Source: Rotaria macrura (taxonomy: Eukaryota; Rotifera; Eurotatoria; Philodinida; Philodinidae). Taken from it: a DNA stretch of 64,000 nt. Under the pieces are notes generated by a model. That model ran no database searches. It was not told where the DNA came from and was given only the letters and a program-made list of their open reading frames with translations. Of this stretch, positions 49,229-62,186 are shown one piece after another. Position 1 is the first letter of the stretch; every line of letters begins with the position of its first letter. Position numbers and translations under genes: made by a program. The stretch covers positions 1 to 64,000 of the forward strand of contig OENT01000373.1 of the NCBI GenBank assembly GCA_900239685.1. The letters are read 5' to 3'.

Positions 49229-52200
49229 TTTCGTTGCGTTGAATTTGAATGAATGCATAAAATAAACTTTCTTTTTGAATTACTGAATAATACTAAATAT
49301 TAACATAAATTATTGAGACACATGTATGTTGCATGTTAATATATCTTCGTTGTCCATCGATTGTATCATAATTGATGATTACGCATTATAATGCAATTTA
49401 CTATTATTCTGATGAATTTTTAATAAAAAGGAAAGACATTAGAATACGATTGTTCGAATCATTCTGTGAAAACAGCATGATATAATATTTCAGTAGGGAA
49501 TAGCCCATCGAGCAGTGACTCTGTTTAAGAGGTCTTTGCTTGAATGCAGCATTGTGTTAGGATATTGTTGAAATTTGAAATTATTCTTGTTTGTATTCCG
49601 ACAGACTCCATTAGATCGAAGTCGTGATAAACTAATTTTGAACATCAGCTTTTAAAATGCCTACTGATATCCAATAGAAGATATTAACAAAGTATTTATA
49701 CAAGCCAACGAAAAATACTCAAATAAACACATTGCTGTTGCTGAAGAGCTTTTGATGATAGTTATGACTAATATTTTAGTTTGTCCTTCTTTCAAGCAAT
49801 AGATAAGTATAACTTCGTGCAATAGTAAGCTGGATATTGTAGGAAAGCAAAAGTTTGATGTAGAAAGTTCGGCTAACACTTAATATTCATTTCGTTGATA
49901 TGATTGTTAAGAGATAGTTCTAAGCTAAGTAAAATGATGAAGACCTCGGAAATATCATATAGACCTATCCGGGTAACAAAAAAGAGTCACAATTGTGGGA
50001 GAGCTATCGATTTTGCGATCAGTAATCTAAAAACAAATGTTGCATTGCCCGAATTCAAAAATGGATTCGTCTCCTTCAACATAATTACCGACTTCTTTGA
50101 TCTGCAATCACTAACAATGTATAACTAGCATCTTGTGCTAATAAAAGAACGCATTTGTTACTATGTGACTAAAGAAATTTATCTCAATATGGATAGCATG
50201 AAACCGTATGCTAATGATTCTTAAGTGTAATTACAACATCTCTTATAGTTGAAACGTACAGGATTTTAGCTAATAGCGTTTCAAAAATGTTCATGCAAGC
50301 ATCAATCATTTTAAATTGCTCAAGGATGATATCGGTTTTCTTCGAACGTATCTAAACACATGAAATTCGTTGTTTTCCTGCAATGAAACAGTTGAGTTAT
50401 GTTAACCTATCGGATTAGTTCTGTACTGAAAAGTACGAAGAGTAAATAGTCCATATCATAATACATTCTGCTGATGTTGCAATCACCTGTAGTTGAGGGA
50501 GAGTGATTTAATGAAAAATTGCTTTGAACGAATGCATATGATCAGCTATCGTTATCAAGCATATTTTCAAATTATATGTACAATATATAGATAGAATCAT
50601 TGAATCATTATTTCTTTGAGATACGATGTCTAAATGAAATAGGACTTTGTTGTTTATGCTCATTTGACATAAAGATGATATTATCTGTGGTATGTTCTTT
50701 CAAGATATTGTTGAATAACAATAGCTTACTCTTGATAATTGTGTTATCGAATGAATCAGGAGTAGAGATAAATCTGATGGGTATGTTAGCGTAAAGATTT
50801 CTAAGATCGATTCTCTTATTTCGACGTGTTTAGAATGTTGTCGATAACGGCAGTTCTTTGCAATTATTACAAGGAAAATTCTACTATGCTCGTTTTATTT
50901 TATTTCTCTGTGAGTAAAGAATGTGTATTGATCAGTTTAATCATGATTCTAATATGAAACTTGTTCATTACAATTCAAATTTATTAAGATGAAATCTTCA
51001 GCAAAATTCTATTTAACTTGCTTGTGCCTCACAAAGAAACCGTAGATGTTTGCTCGTTGTTTGGACATGTATTTCTCATGAGAATACAACTTTCTTTCGA
51101 TTTGTCATAGAAAGATTCGAGAAGATTTTTTCGTTTATCTGAATAATGAAAGCAATGTTTTGATTGTCATCAGTAAATATTTTTACGAAGCCGATGACGT
51201 GCTATAATCCCATGAAGACAGATTCATAAATGAGTCATTTGCTTATTAAACTCAAGTAATGTTATACTAATGTACAAACATCGAAACACTAATCTTTTTG
51301 ATTCTGTTGCTCTCATATTGATTGACAACATTATGCTATTTGTTTTAAATCATTACTCAATAGGCAGCGTTTCGTCAGAAACCATGTGTGGTGTACTACC
51401 GAAAATTCTATCATAGAACATTTATGATGATTATCAACTCGTAATCTAAATTACCAAGAATAAAAACAATATGATGCAACTGATTCTATTTGCATTATTG
51501 AATGGTGAATCGTAGAAAATAAATTCTATTTTATCCCTTAATAGAGAAATCTTTTTCAAGAAAAACAGAAACTATTATCTCAAGTAATTTCTTCACAACT
51601 TCTCTCTGTTCTCTATTGAATTGTTTTCTATAGATGAAAAAAGAAATGCGAGACACTTTCATCTTTATATAGTGTGTGTGTGTATAGTTAGTCTGCGCAA
51701 ATGCACAAATTCAATGTTATGCTATCGTCATCAGTTTTAGTTTTTGTTCTGTTGAAACTCTTAATAGAATCGATGGAATGAATTTTTAAAAGACGTAAAG
51801 GTAATCAACATTAAGATAAACACTTGTCAAATATTCGTGATCGTTTTGTTAAGTTGATTTCGAAACGTTTTTCTTCTTTCTGTCGATTCATCTTAGGTCG
51901 TATTTTGAAGTGGAAGTAATCTGACATTTTTTTTTCGTGTTTCCGACGTGTTTACGCACCGTTAGAAATATTCATATGTTTTTTTTTCTTATCCCGAAAG
52001 TCACTTATTTCGCATGAATATTTAAATCAAGTTCATTAGTATGTATCATGTTTAATTCATATGAGAAAAAGAACAACAATTAAAAAATACTCACACGATT
52101 TTCTTATATATTTATTTAATCAAAATATTTAGAAAAAACTTTCTTTTTGTTTTTGTAATAATGATAAACCCGCTTTAACAAAATGAAAAGAAACAAAATA

Positions 52201-52275
52201 GTAAATGAAAACGAAAACATCGAATATTCTGTGCTACTGCCCATGTATATATGTATATTTTGTCCATAGTGTTGT
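49229..52275. other. Gene-free 3-kb spacer
   Basis: NAP-gene polyadenylation signal at 49261. No other feature recognised. The two neighbouring genes converge here, so this spacer probably holds both 3' ends and nothing conserved. Confidence 0.4.
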
Positions 52276-54626
52276 TTAGTCTCCAAAATCCATGGTAGCA
52301 ATTTTTTCACATGGTTTTCCACTTGTATTTGCTGGTAAATCATCGACAGCATACTGTATTTCGGAGTATAACGATAAATCATCGTCTTGATCTAACATAC
52401 GTTGATTTTGCTCAACGATTAATTTATCATGACTGAGCTGTTGATGACGATGTTCTTCGACATTTTTAAGCCAAGTGAATATTCCTAATAATTTCGGATG
52501 ATCTATATCATATTCCAGGTGTGCATTTTCTAATGCTGACAAATGACGGGATGCTATAAATGCTAGATAGAGGTTTCCTTGAGTAGAATTTGTTGATTGT
52601 TTCACAGATGATTGATTTAGTCGACGAAAGTTGACGCCATTATGTTGACGGTGATGAGACGTTGTACCACTAGTATTTTGTTGACTACGACGAAGAGACA
52701 CTGGCGGACTTTGAGGAGTTGCTGGTGGAGCTAGTTGTTGATGTGTAGAATATAAATATGGAGATTTAAGTCGTTGACGAGATGTTGGTGGTGATCCTTG
52801 TTGGTATTGTGGTTGTTGCTGTGGTTGTCGTTGTTGTTGATGATGTTGATGATGAAAATCGTTGTGAGCAATATTTGAATTCATAGACAGACGAAGAACA
52901 TCCAACCGAGCTTGTATTTCGGCATCTGACGTAACACGACGAACTGGTATCGGTGATGGTGGTGGTTTTAAACGAGACGATGCTAGATTAGCAAGAGCTG
53001 GTGTGGTTGCAGATAAACCAGCATTAGCTGCCGTTAGTAATGTATTTCCATTCGTAGCCTGTGTTGCTTCTTCTGAACGTCGACGATATTTGTCTATTTT
53101 TTGTTTGATCGGAGCTTTGATGATATTACTCGTTCGTCGTTGATAAAGTTGACCTTAGAAAGCAACAACAAAATAAAAATCAATGAAAGAGTATGCATGA
53201 AATGTGAAGTAATTGGTTTACCGGTATTTGTTCGTTCTCTTGTGGTTGTTTCACTGACATGAGGAATTTCCATTTGTGTGCTTGGTGCAGCTGATCGAAG
53301 TCTATTCGATAATGTTAATCCACGTTGTTGTTGATTGTTATCATGTGAGCCCATTGAATATCGATTATCTATTCCGTTATCCGTTGAATACTTTTGAGTT
53401 ATCACAGGTTCTCTTGCGTTCATTTGATTAGTGCCGATTCCATGTTTATTAATATCATTACTTGCTCGTCGTGATTGACGACTAGACGGTAAGATTAATT
53501 CATCGATGTCACCGTTAAAATTCATGAAATTTTCTGTTGATCGCTTTGCAAGTGTATTAAATATGGATGACATTGATGCAGATGGAGGACGGCCAGTACT
53601 TTTCGGACTAGTATTTGCTATGGGAGACTTACAACGAGGTGTCGTTTGTGTACCATCAATCGTTTGATTTTGTCGTTCAGTTGTACCAGTACTATTATCT
53701 CGAATCGATGGTAAATATGCTCCGTTGCCATAGTCTGCTGTTGGATGAACACGATGATTCGTCAATAAGTTCGAACGACGAGTAGTTGGTGGTCCTTGGG
53801 AAGTATTGGTTATATTGTTGGCTGAAGATGAATAAATAGGAGCTTTTTGATTCCCAGTTGTACGTAATTCAGACGTCGTTTCTGTAACAGCTACGAAATA
53901 AACAAATGTCAGTCACATAATTTTTGTTAAATTTAACAAAAACATAATCATACATATATGATAATCGAATAGAGAACTTTACTTATCAGTTAACATATGT
54001 GAACGTGGAAAACATGTTTTCGTTTCGTCCAACTAATAAAATTAATAATTTTCATACACATACGAATGACACTATCATCATCAAATTTAATCATTCCTAT
54101 TTACTTAAAGCTGACTTTCGATTGCCTTCTCTTTTACATCTTCTAAATGTTCATCCATGTAAAAGGAACTTAATCACATATGTGTTTGTACAACAATAGA
54201 TTTCCATCAGCGTACAGGTGTAACATATAGGTTAAAATTAAGGTTTCATTTTTATTCCTGATTTCTCTTTCTTTCTTTCCCAAATTATAATTTAAATGAA
54301 TAAGAATAGAAATGTAAAAAAGATTATCGAACAATCGAGAACCTATCACTTAACAATATTTACATAAAAATTTCATTTATATACAATGCAAGAAAGAAAA
54401 TTGTAATTTTTCTTGACCTTTCATTGAATATGCTGATGACAATGATCATCTTTTTTCTTAGTATATGGTTTCAACAAATAAATTCTGTGATTATATACGA
54501 AAGGAATTAGTTTGAATAACTTTATTTCTCCTCACCATTATGAATTTTGCCTTCGCTATTGGCTCGTAAAGATTTATGAAGAATATTCTGTTTGCGTTGA
54601 ATGAGTGTCGAACAATTGTTAGGCAT
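52276..54626 (-). CDS. Disordered Ser/Gln/Pro-rich protein of unknown function (3 exons)
   Basis: Exons in transcription order: 54536-54626, 53222-53890 and 52276-53153 (introns 645 and 68 nt, both phase 1) give 545 residues. The start MPNNCSTLIQRKQNILHKSL is a short ordered N-terminus. A long Ser/Thr/Asn/Arg-rich disordered stretch follows (for example SRQSRRASND), with many R-x-x-S sites that would suit basophilic kinases. Then come a His/Gln-rich tract (HHQHHQQQRQPQQQP) and a Pro-rich SH3-type segment (RLKPPPSPIPVRR). The likely ordered parts are a short helix (SDAEIQARLDVLRLSM) and a C-terminal helical block (LLGIFTWLKNVEEHRHQQ ... IVEQNQRMLDQDDDLSLYS). This suggests a cytoskeletal or signalling scaffold, but I recognise no family. 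Confidence 0.7.
53891..54535 (-). other. Long intron 1 (645 nt) of the disordered-protein gene
   Basis: Donor gtgagga at 54535, acceptor tttcgtag at 53891. No embedded feature recognised. Confidence 0.75.
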
Positions 54627-57436
54627 CTTCGATGAATTAATTAATGTCGATTAAATATACCCAATATCTATAGTAACATAAGTGACATTAAAATGCAATA
54701 GCGATTATACTGTAGCTGGTATCTTTATGTAATGAAAAGTAAGTAGTTGTAGTAGCAACGCAAATTTTCTTTCAGAACAATTGAAGAGACATAGAAAGAG
54801 AAAAAAACTTTCATTCTCTTGTCACACTCAAAGTCAAACATCTCCATCCAGTACCCCCATTCATTCGTTGATTCTTTCTCTTACTGTCTCTCTTTCCATT
54901 TTTTACTCTTCTATCAAGTGTAGTTGATCAGATTTTGTATATCTAATGTGTCCAAATTTTTTTTTAAACATCGACAAGACAAACATCGAAAAAAAAATCT
55001 GACACATATTCAAGTAGTTGATTAATGGATTTAAACTGTTGTTCGACTGTTGATGAGAAAAAAAAGCACACTAATACAATTACGTCGCACTTTTCTCTTG
55101 TTTTCGTTTGAGAATGCTTATACTAACAGAAAATTAAAGAGACTGAAACAATTCGCTAGTTGATCACTACTGTGATGTGTTATTTGAAAGACAAACATAA
55201 AACGAACAATGATCGAAATGTGTTTGTCAATCGTACATCTTATAGGAAAAAAGAATGATTTTTAAACTGTGTTATTGTTCAACACATGAATGTGTAACGT
55301 TGATAAGCAACCGAAGCTGATTGATGAGAAAGAAATAAAAAATAAATCATGTTTTATTAGTACGAATGTTCTAGGTAACAACACGTATATACCTTCCGTG
55401 GAAAAGAAGTATGTCAATTATTTCTTTTTCTAGAATGTTTTTGCTACTATCCTACTCATGATATATAGATGGGCATCGACTGATCATTTCGGTCTTTTTT
55501 CTACAGTTATATATATATATATACAACTGACATTACAAGATGCTTGTAATTCAAATATTGTTAAGCGATGATCGAATATATGATCATATTCTGTTCTACT
55601 TTTTATATAACTACATCATGAAATAGTACTTGTTATGATAAGTCATTGTATGATGAAGACAATGTTATCGAATAGTATTCGTCGTTCTTCAACACATGAT
55701 CAATCATTCTCTCTATTTTTTACGACGATGAAAGGCTCATTCTGCGTTCGTTTTGAAAGACGAACTTTTCATTCCATTTTTAATAAGTATCGAAATTTGT
55801 CTGTATATGATGTAAGACGTCAAGTGTTATTACAGATGTATTGTTGATACAAAATCATCGATGGTACAGACATCTCAATAAACCAACTTATCTTATGTTT
55901 TCATGCAGTAATAAAATAAACAACAGAAAAAAAAGTCTTCAACATTGGTTAGTTGAACAATACAATGGCAATTAATAGAGAATTCAATATCTATTTTATC
56001 AATGCAGAAAAATGAGTAACGAACTCGGATAATCTGTTTTTAATCTTTTCTAGTACAATTAATAGTATGAACGAATAAGTTATACATTAGTCATTTTACT
56101 TATTGATTAACGTACTTATATTCTTTGAACGAATATCAATACAACTAATCGAAGTAATCTTTATATGTCAGTACGTATGAATCATTGATTTATTATGTAG
56201 TATTTCAACTCTCGTTGGGTAACTTTGAGACAACATTGAAACATTTCAAAATAAAAATAAACCAATGAGTCAAATATAAACAAAAAATTCGAATCTGATG
56301 TGTGTTATTGATAACAACAACATGAGAGATAATTAAACATATGCTGAAATGTCAACGTATCGATTTTAAGAAATATTCTTACCGTAAAATCATAATTCAT
56401 TTCCCTACAATACAACATAAATCGTAGAAAAATTGAATTAATTAATTAGAACATTTACATATCCGAAGATAATTGCACCATATAACATACTGTTCATGTT
56501 TCCCTTCTAGTTTTATGAACATGGATTACATCTCGCATGTATCGATGACTCCACTAGATACGACAAATTATTCTACTAACATAAACTAGTATTCGACGAG
56601 GAAGAAACATGTCCTCTCTTTCCAGATGAACATTCATGTCCACAGTTAGTACTTGATAAAACTAGTAAGCTATGAACGAGATAGTTCGAATGCCGCCAAT
56701 AGGATTTATAGCACTGCTCTGAATAAACAAGCTATTCTTTGACTCCGCTGTATTTAAACAATTCACAAGTATGATCGGTAAAAATTTCATTTGAATCAAT
56801 CAACAAAGTCAAATAAAGTTGATTCTTCGATCAATCTGATCTTTAAATTCAACTTTTCAACCGTTCTTGCTAATAAAGATGGAAAATAGGATGACTATCA
56901 ACATCACATTTTCTACAGAATGGCATGTAACAATTATGGTACAGTCTGCACATCTCCGAAACGATTCGACCATTGATAAAATAGGTGACATATTAGATTA
57001 GACAGCAACGAAAACCTGAATCAGTTCTTCTAGCTTTCAACAGTCGTCGAAGGTTTTTACAGATTAAAACCATAATTCTCGAAAATTTTCCTTCTTCTTG
57101 TCAAACAAACTAGCTGAATGCTAACTGAAACTGTCCTATATTCAAAGAATGATCTCTTGGAAGGTCTCAGGCCGTTAATGTTTCTCGTCAAAATGCAGTT
57201 TACTGTTGAATTATATGAATGATATGATTACCGTTTAAGAACGAATATAACTACTCGTGACAATTGACTGAACTGTTAACCATGAAACTATTTGTTCCAA
57301 CTCAAAAATTATCTTTAATCTATCTCTGTTTGAAAAATACAAATATATTTTTTTATAAAAGATTGAGTTTAATTATTATGAATATGTTCAAATCTACTTT
57401 TCATGATACAAATTTTCATTTTTTCATCAAATATTT
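54627..57436. other. Gene-free spacer
   Basis: Presumed promoter of the minus-strand disordered-protein gene at its left edge, and a TA microsatellite at ~55505-55523. No gene or transposon recognised. Confidence 0.35.
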
Positions 57437-57994
57437 GTGCGAGTTTTATTAGAAAGACAAAAGTCGATGTCATTATTTATTTTCAATGAGACATCGAATT
57501 TTTATGTATCTTTCTTGACAGTACTTAATTATAATTTCGTTGTACGTACTGAACGTTTTCCACAAAACGATGACGGCTATTCGACTGAAGTTTTCTTTTC
57601 TTTGGTAAGTTTCAAGGCATTTGTAGTAAAACTCAATATAAAAGGAGATTCACCACACAGTGAAAATAACCAAACTGAATGATCTGTTACAGAAGTGTTT
57701 GTTCAAGCGTGTTTGCAAGACACTCTTATTTTGCATGCTTTTACTTTTTGTATTAGATTTAATCTACCATGGCAATTTTTCATTGAGAAACCGAATTGTG
57801 ATTTGTTTAATAATTACATTTGTTTACTTAAATTTTCTTCATGTTCTAAATATAGCAAAATCTTTATTCAAATTTTTTCACTGACAAATTTGTATGAAAA
57901 TATGAACAATATCAGAAAAGAATGTCTTAGATCAATACGGTTTCATGAAACAGTCAAACAAAATAAGAAAACGATTAGTATGAAAATCAAATGA
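57437..57994 (+). CDS. Possible gene fragment or uncharacterised two-exon gene
   Basis: Two successive open segments look more gene-like than the surroundings: 57437-~57608 (RTERFPQNDDGYSTEVFF) and 57693-57994 (VFVQACLQDTLILHAF, CIRFNLPWQFFIEKPN). They can be joined by a GT-AG intron using gttact-type acceptor ctgttacag and a donor at 57609 (phase 1). A stronger donor (gtaagt at 57605) leads to a different, hydrophobic frame. No start exon is convincing and no family is recognised. This could be part of a decayed gene. Confidence 0.25.
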
Positions 57995-58256
57995 TTAATT
58001 CTGAAATTTTCAGTACTGGTTTGAATAAACATGACCAGTTGATGATAACATGTGAGTTCAAAGATATTTCAATTATTTCATTCTAATTTTACAATGTGAT
58101 GACGCTTGTTTTCAGTATCAGTGCAATAAATAGTAGCTTATGTTACTATCTGAATGCACGACATAGAATTGGACACTATTCACTTTTCAGTGAGATCAAT
58201 AAGGTATTGGTATTTATATCTCTGTTTATCACAATTTTTCATTTAACTGATCATAA

Positions 58257-59008
58257 GGTTGGTCGTCATAATGTCGAAAGTAGAAATGCCGAAAGAAGGA
58301 AGTGGAGAAATATCGAAAGGAAAAATGTCGAAAAATTATATTGACATGAAATATAGTCAATTCATCTTTTAAAGAGTAGGAAATATATAGTGCATGTTTT
58401 ATTGTATGAAATTAAGTTGAAATTTTAACAGTGAGAAAAATTTTACAAAAAAATACGAAATAAAAAATGTTATTTTTTCATGAACTGCACGAACCTCAAG
58501 TTTTTCTTTTTCTGGCAGATGACTATGATTGTCAACAGTTTTCATCAATAGATTAGTTGAATCAGTATGAACTTTAGGTGCACAATCATTAATAGTGCGT
58601 ATACATTAATTAGTAGTTGTTGTTGCTTTATTGATTTTAAAGGGTATATTCATCGGCAACTAGTAGAGGTTTTTCTTTATTCGAATTTATAAAAGAAACA
58701 GCTTGGGATTTTGCTTGAATTTCACTAGTTAAAATTACGAAAGCTACAGTCATGACTGTAAAAGTTTAGTTACACAATAATTCTTCGTTCAACTCTTTTA
58801 TTTTACTTTTATCAATAGTAAGTCATCCCTATCAATACTGGCTAAAATTCTACACTAGTAAAATCATAAGGAAAAACAATGAACTAAATGTGATTAGAAT
58901 TGGCGTATACTAGAGACATGATTATTTTTTTATTTTTCACTTTCGACATTTTTCCACTTTAATATGTACGTTTCGACATATTTCCTTTCGACATTTTCCC
59001 AGCACACC
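58257..59008. mobile_element. Non-autonomous hAT-like element, 752 bp, with perfect 8-bp target duplication
   Basis: The segment is flanked by identical gatcataa at 58249-58256 and 59009-59016. Its ends are imperfect inverted repeats: ggttggtcgtcataatgtcg on the left, and ggtgtgctgggaaaatgtcg read inward on the right. Both ends carry several subterminal copies of ATGTCGAAA (left: 58271, ~58326 plus variants; right, inverted: near 58941, 58973, 58987). Such subterminal arrays are typical transposase-binding sites. An 8-bp duplication is characteristic of hAT elements. The interior (~58345-58935) is AT-rich with no coding capacity, so it is a deletion derivative or MITE. The perfect duplication suggests a fairly recent insertion. 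Confidence 0.82.
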
Positions 59009-59091
59009 GATCATAATGCTTCATCATCGTCACCCAGAGCCTCATTATTTTGTGCTTTGGTTACATTTTAGTGTAGGCACTGTTTTTTAGA

Positions 59092-59277
59092 CTAAATACT
59101 CATTGAAGTTAATGGGTATGAAAACAATGTATTAATTTTATTTTTGTACATCATTTTAGCATTTCTATCGATAAACTCTTCATGTGATTCATAATGTTCC
59201 TTCTTTTCAATCGTAAACTTCCAATTGTAGTCAGAGGAAAGACTACAGGCACAGTAACTATTCGATGTATTTCCCAT
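59092..59277 (-). CDS. Possible small acylated protein or first exon
   Basis: A 61-codon frame with a true ATG. It starts MGNTSNSYCACSLSSDYNWK, which fits N-myristoylation (Gly2, Ser/Asn at 6) with nearby cysteines at 9 and 11 suited to palmitoylation. It then continues with a charged helix-like segment (EKKEHYESHEEFIDR). Codon use resembles the real genes. It may be a complete small protein, a first exon with later exons not recognised, or chance. Confidence 0.3.
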   Translation of the reverse strand: MGNTSNSYCACSLSSDYNWKFTIEKKEHYESHEEFIDRNAKMMYKNKINTLFSYPLTSMSI

Positions 59278-59872
59278 CTATGTAATAGTATTTGTACTAC
59301 ATACTTATTAGTATTAAAAGGAAACAAAAATATGAAAAGAAAAATACAAGTGAATCATATTGACCTATGAGTCAAACGTGTTTTTGGTTACTTTTAGATT
59401 CAATTGATTGTTTGCTCATTTTATTTCCTGACATTATCACTCATCGATTCACTCACATTTTCATCGAACTACTATGGCAAACAACACATTTTGTTAGTTT
59501 CAGATTATTTAACAAGATTTCGATTTTTAATAGCTTTTCTTCATGCCGTTCGAAACCAACATTAACTTGAATTCATATTAAAATTATAATTTAATGATAA
59601 AAAATTATTTCATCAGTATATATACATATATTTCTTTTCAGTGCATATTGTTATTTAAATGAAACAACAAACAAACTACTTGATGCAACCATAGGATTTC
59701 TATTAATATAGAATGTAAATATGAAAATAAGTCTAATGGTTTTTATCAACTTCTTTTTAACTAATCATCACAGTAGTTGATACAGTGCATAGCAACTCAA
59801 TTATGGACCACCTGTTGATTTATGTAGGCATCAACAAAGAATTTTCATTCATAATTCGCAATTTTATTTGAG
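59278..59872. other. Spacer upstream of the Asp/Lys-rich gene
   Basis: Nothing recognised. The sequence just before the ATG at 59873 (ttttatttgag) is acceptor-like. Confidence 0.35.
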
Positions 59873-60807
59873 ATGAATGATCGAAAAAATGAATATGTTC
59901 TTGTACGAAATCGAAAGCCTAAGAAAACCAAACAGTATTATTATGATGGCAATGATGATGATGATAATGGTGATGATGATGATTCACGAATGTATGCTCG
60001 ATTGTTTCAAATCAAACCACGTAAACAACAACGCGCAAGATACATGTCGCATGATGAACTCGATTACGATGATCGAAGACGCATAAGTGAAGTGTGTGTT
60101 GAATATAATGCTTAAAAAGTATTGATTTATTTATCATTTAGCCAAAAGTAAGAATAAGAAATAGAAGCAAAGGTCATCGAATTGTACTCGATGATGACGA
60201 TGATGATGATGATGATCATGCTGATAATGTAATAAAAGTAATAGCACGTGTTCGTACACCTAGCCCATCACCTATTGAACATCGACGATTAAAATATCGA
60301 TCTCGTGAATCTCAGCCGATATTTTATGAAACATCTTCTGGTCGTGTTATTCCACGTTCTTCAAAGAAAAATGTTTTGCAAACGAAAAAAACTCAAGTCG
60401 TTTATGCTGATGATGAACCAACAAGAATTATTAAAAAAGTTATCATCAATCCTCATACAGGCGATCGTGAAACAATCTATGAAAAAGACATACCGAAGAA
60501 ACAACAAAAATATTATGTGCAACAACGTCCAGCTGAGCTCTTAATAGATTCAGATGATGAAGATGAACAACAAACGCAATACGTTAGATTTTTAAAACAT
60601 CGAAATATTTCAGCAGAAGTAATGCCAAGACACGATGCATCATCTAAATATATAGTGATTAAGAAGAAAGCGGATTCTGAACCAATCTATGCTTTATCAT
60701 CGAAAATGCCAGCAATAAAAAACAATCGTCGAATTGTATATGAATTACCAGCTAAAAAATCAGTGAAGACTTATGTTTATTCATCTGATGGGAAATATTA
60801 TAAATAA
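59873..60807 (+). CDS. Charged Asp-run / Lys-Arg-rich protein of unknown function (2 exons)
   Basis: Exons 59873-60091 and 60142-60807 are joined across a 50-nt intron (gtgtgtgtt...catttag, phase 0) and give 294 residues. The intron is required because the first frame otherwise ends 8 codons later. Long Asp runs (DDDDNGDDDD; a run of nine Asp in exon 2) alternate with basic stretches (RKPKKTKQ, KVRIRNRSKGHR). The C-terminal half has recurring basic-aromatic strands (RIIKKVIINPHTGDRETIYE, KYIVIKKK, RRIVYELPAKK) and ends in SSDGKYYK. RTPSPSP and an SR-type RYRSRES-like stretch suggest proline-directed phosphorylation. Predicted soluble; nuclear or matrix/calcium-binding roles are both possible. 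Family not recognised, perhaps rotifer-specific. Confidence 0.65.
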
Positions 60808-62186
60808 AAATTCATCATGATTTTCTTTTACTGTGAAATCATCAAAATTGATGTGTTCATCGTTATTTCTTGCTTAAATGCAACCTAGAATTTATTGCTT
60901 ATATACAGAGAGTCGTCAAATAAACCCACCACTATAGACAAACTAGACGAATCCATGCAAAATGAGTAATCTAATCCTTTGTGAGTTGACACAATGTTTA
61001 TCAGATAGAATTCCTTAACATATGAATACGCTGAAAGTATTTTGACGGGAGAACACATTGCAATCATTACGAAAAATTTCGTTTTTACTAAACTTCTGAA
61101 ATCAATACCGTGTTGCACAGGAGGTGGTCTTAAAGAGAAAAAGGTTTTTGTGATTACTAAAGTTTTGGTTATTTTCGCTATTGTAAAACACAGTTCTAGT
61201 AAAATTTTGATCTGCTCATATATATTAAGTATCCCAATTTCGTCTATAGTTATATTTTCTAAAAGGAGCAAACCTTAAATAACTTTGATTTTTATCATAC
61301 AATCTATCTGTGTGGCAAATATGGCTCATAGCCATCAGTTAGTATTCGTTCTTCTGAAGAAGTGAGTATCGTTTGCTTTTTTCGATCTTCCCCACCCACG
61401 CTATGTCCATATTAGAGGTTTTTAAAAGCTTAGTTTTGACATTTCACAAGTTTACCTCTCGTTTATTAATTCTTTTTGTAAGATATCATCTAATACCTCA
61501 TTTCTTATTTCGTAACAGTATCGGTATATGAATATATAGTAATAATTCAAAATATTGCATGTTTTTCAAGTGCTTGAACTTTTTGAATACGTCATAGCCT
61601 TCTAATTTATTTCTTATAGACTCCATACTATGACCGAAGGGGAATCTTCATAATTGAAAACCCTTTATAAAAGAAAAAAAAAGGCAAAATATAGGAATAA
61701 AAATCATTCGATTAAATTTTTCTAATATCTTATTGACACTTTTCTTGATTAACTCGAAACTGTCATTAAAATCGTTGAATAATAGAAATCATGCTATGTT
61801 GTGCGAGAACTTCTTTCATCATCAATTCTGATTATTTATTCATAAAGTAGACACTATGAATAGCTCTTATGGAATATCATCTAAACCTTTGCAAAAATAG
61901 GATATTATCCAAATATAAGTAAAATATTTTGATATTCAATTGCATTCATTTAACGTTACTAATCATCATTCAATAAGTTAAGAAAAGGAAAGAAAAACTA
62001 TCTCGTACATGGTAATGAAAAGTTTCACAAAAGAAAAGTGATTTTTTTTTGTTCTGAACGCACTCATGCATAGACCGAAAAAAAACAATAGTTAGTGTGG
62101 TGGTAAGGGGGCGGGGGGTTAAAATTAATTGAAATGCAAAAGCAAAAAGAATACACATATTCGTTAAAGATACAGAAAAGAAAACG
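60808..62186. other. Spacer between convergent genes
   Basis: Holds the 3' ends of the Asp/Lys-rich gene (+) and plastin (-). A 128-codon minus-strand frame (60885-61271) overlaps a 78-codon plus-strand frame (61042-61278); neither resembles a known protein. A G-rich patch at 62099-62118 (gg tgg taagggggcgggggg) stands out in this AT-rich context. Confidence 0.35.

Noticed and set aside
58096-58344. 82-codon open frame on the plus strand.
   Set aside because: It runs across the target duplication into the left end of the hAT-like element, and its charged C-terminal half is only the translated ATGTCGAAA subterminal repeats.
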